DNA of 64,000 bases, taken from NCBI GenBank assembly GCA_038030265.1, contig CM075937.1:7564001-7628000 (forward strand), given 5' to 3'. This document shows, piece after piece, positions 63,801-64,000 of the stretch; the first letter of the stretch is position 1, and every line of letters begins with the position of its first letter. Source of the DNA: Corythucha ciliata. Lineage: Eukaryota; Arthropoda; Insecta; Hemiptera; Tingidae. The notes under the pieces were generated by a model that was given only the letters and a program-made list of their open reading frames with translations, made no database searches and was not told the origin of the DNA. Both the position numbers and the translations under genes were made by a program.

Positions 63801-64000
63801 GAGGGCCTACAAGACATCCAAAGCTGTTTGATCAAGGGGTAATTGATAGTCGCTAATTAAGTTGTATTCAGCTCTTTCCATTAGTTTATATTTCTTGATT
63901 TGTACAAAAATTATACGTTAATTATAATATTCATAACAATTTTACATATTTTGTCTTCGCACATTCGCGGATTGCAGTATTTTCGCATTCAACAGCAGAG

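Overview
The window looks like nuclear DNA of an arthropod, most likely a pancrustacean; I cannot name the species. It has spliceosomal introns, pyrimidine-rich 3' splice sites, AATAAA signals and dense transposons, and it carries a recognisable gene type. Between about 13.9 and 54.5 kb, all on the plus strand, lies a long tandem array of alternative 3'-terminal exons. Each encodes a short zinc-finger unit: a C2HC finger followed by a C2H2 finger. This is the architecture of longitudinals lacking (lola), in which one shared BTB-domain 5' part is spliced to many different zinc-finger 3' exons. I count about 34 intact terminal units (some multi-exon) and 4 decayed ones. Every unit begins after an AG acceptor in the same phase: the upstream exon supplies the first nucleotide of the split codon. 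The shared BTB exon was not found here and should lie upstream of base 1.

The array has internal order. The 5' half (13.9-44.6 kb) is dominated by class A units, with a WECGKEPRF-type linker of 6-8 residues between the last Cys of finger 1 and the first Cys of finger 2. The 3' half (43.8-54.5 kb) is dominated by class B units, with a short ECGRxF linker and a C-x-C-G-R first finger. Some units have extra exons carrying acidic or basic tails, a polyglutamine tract, candidate SUMO-attachment motifs and SUMO-interacting motifs. Two phase-matched units are not lola fingers. One encodes a cysteine-rich domain like the C-terminus of piggyBac transposases (45491-45955). The other encodes a TTF-type zinc finger like the N-terminus of hAT transposases and ZMYM proteins (52237-52661). 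They suggest that transposase DNA-binding domains have been captured as alternative isoforms.

Flanks and long introns are filled with repeats. A full-length but frameshifted BEL/Pao retrotransposon (4568-10798) has a perfect 5-bp target duplication. There are several degenerate satellite families, four inverted-repeat (foldback-like) elements built from a 17-bp tandem unit, and an element of about 3.8 kb with long inverted repeats and a nested MITE. At the right, a hAT-like element of about 3 kb sits inside an older minus-strand BEL copy. The last 5 kb contains three broken Ty3/gypsy fragments. I saw no rRNA, tRNA or CRISPR array, and no other host gene.

Limits: exon boundaries were read by eye from reading frame, AG/GT sites and zinc-finger spacing. 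Expression and the joining of each exon to a BTB exon are inferred. Satellite and MITE boundaries are approximate.
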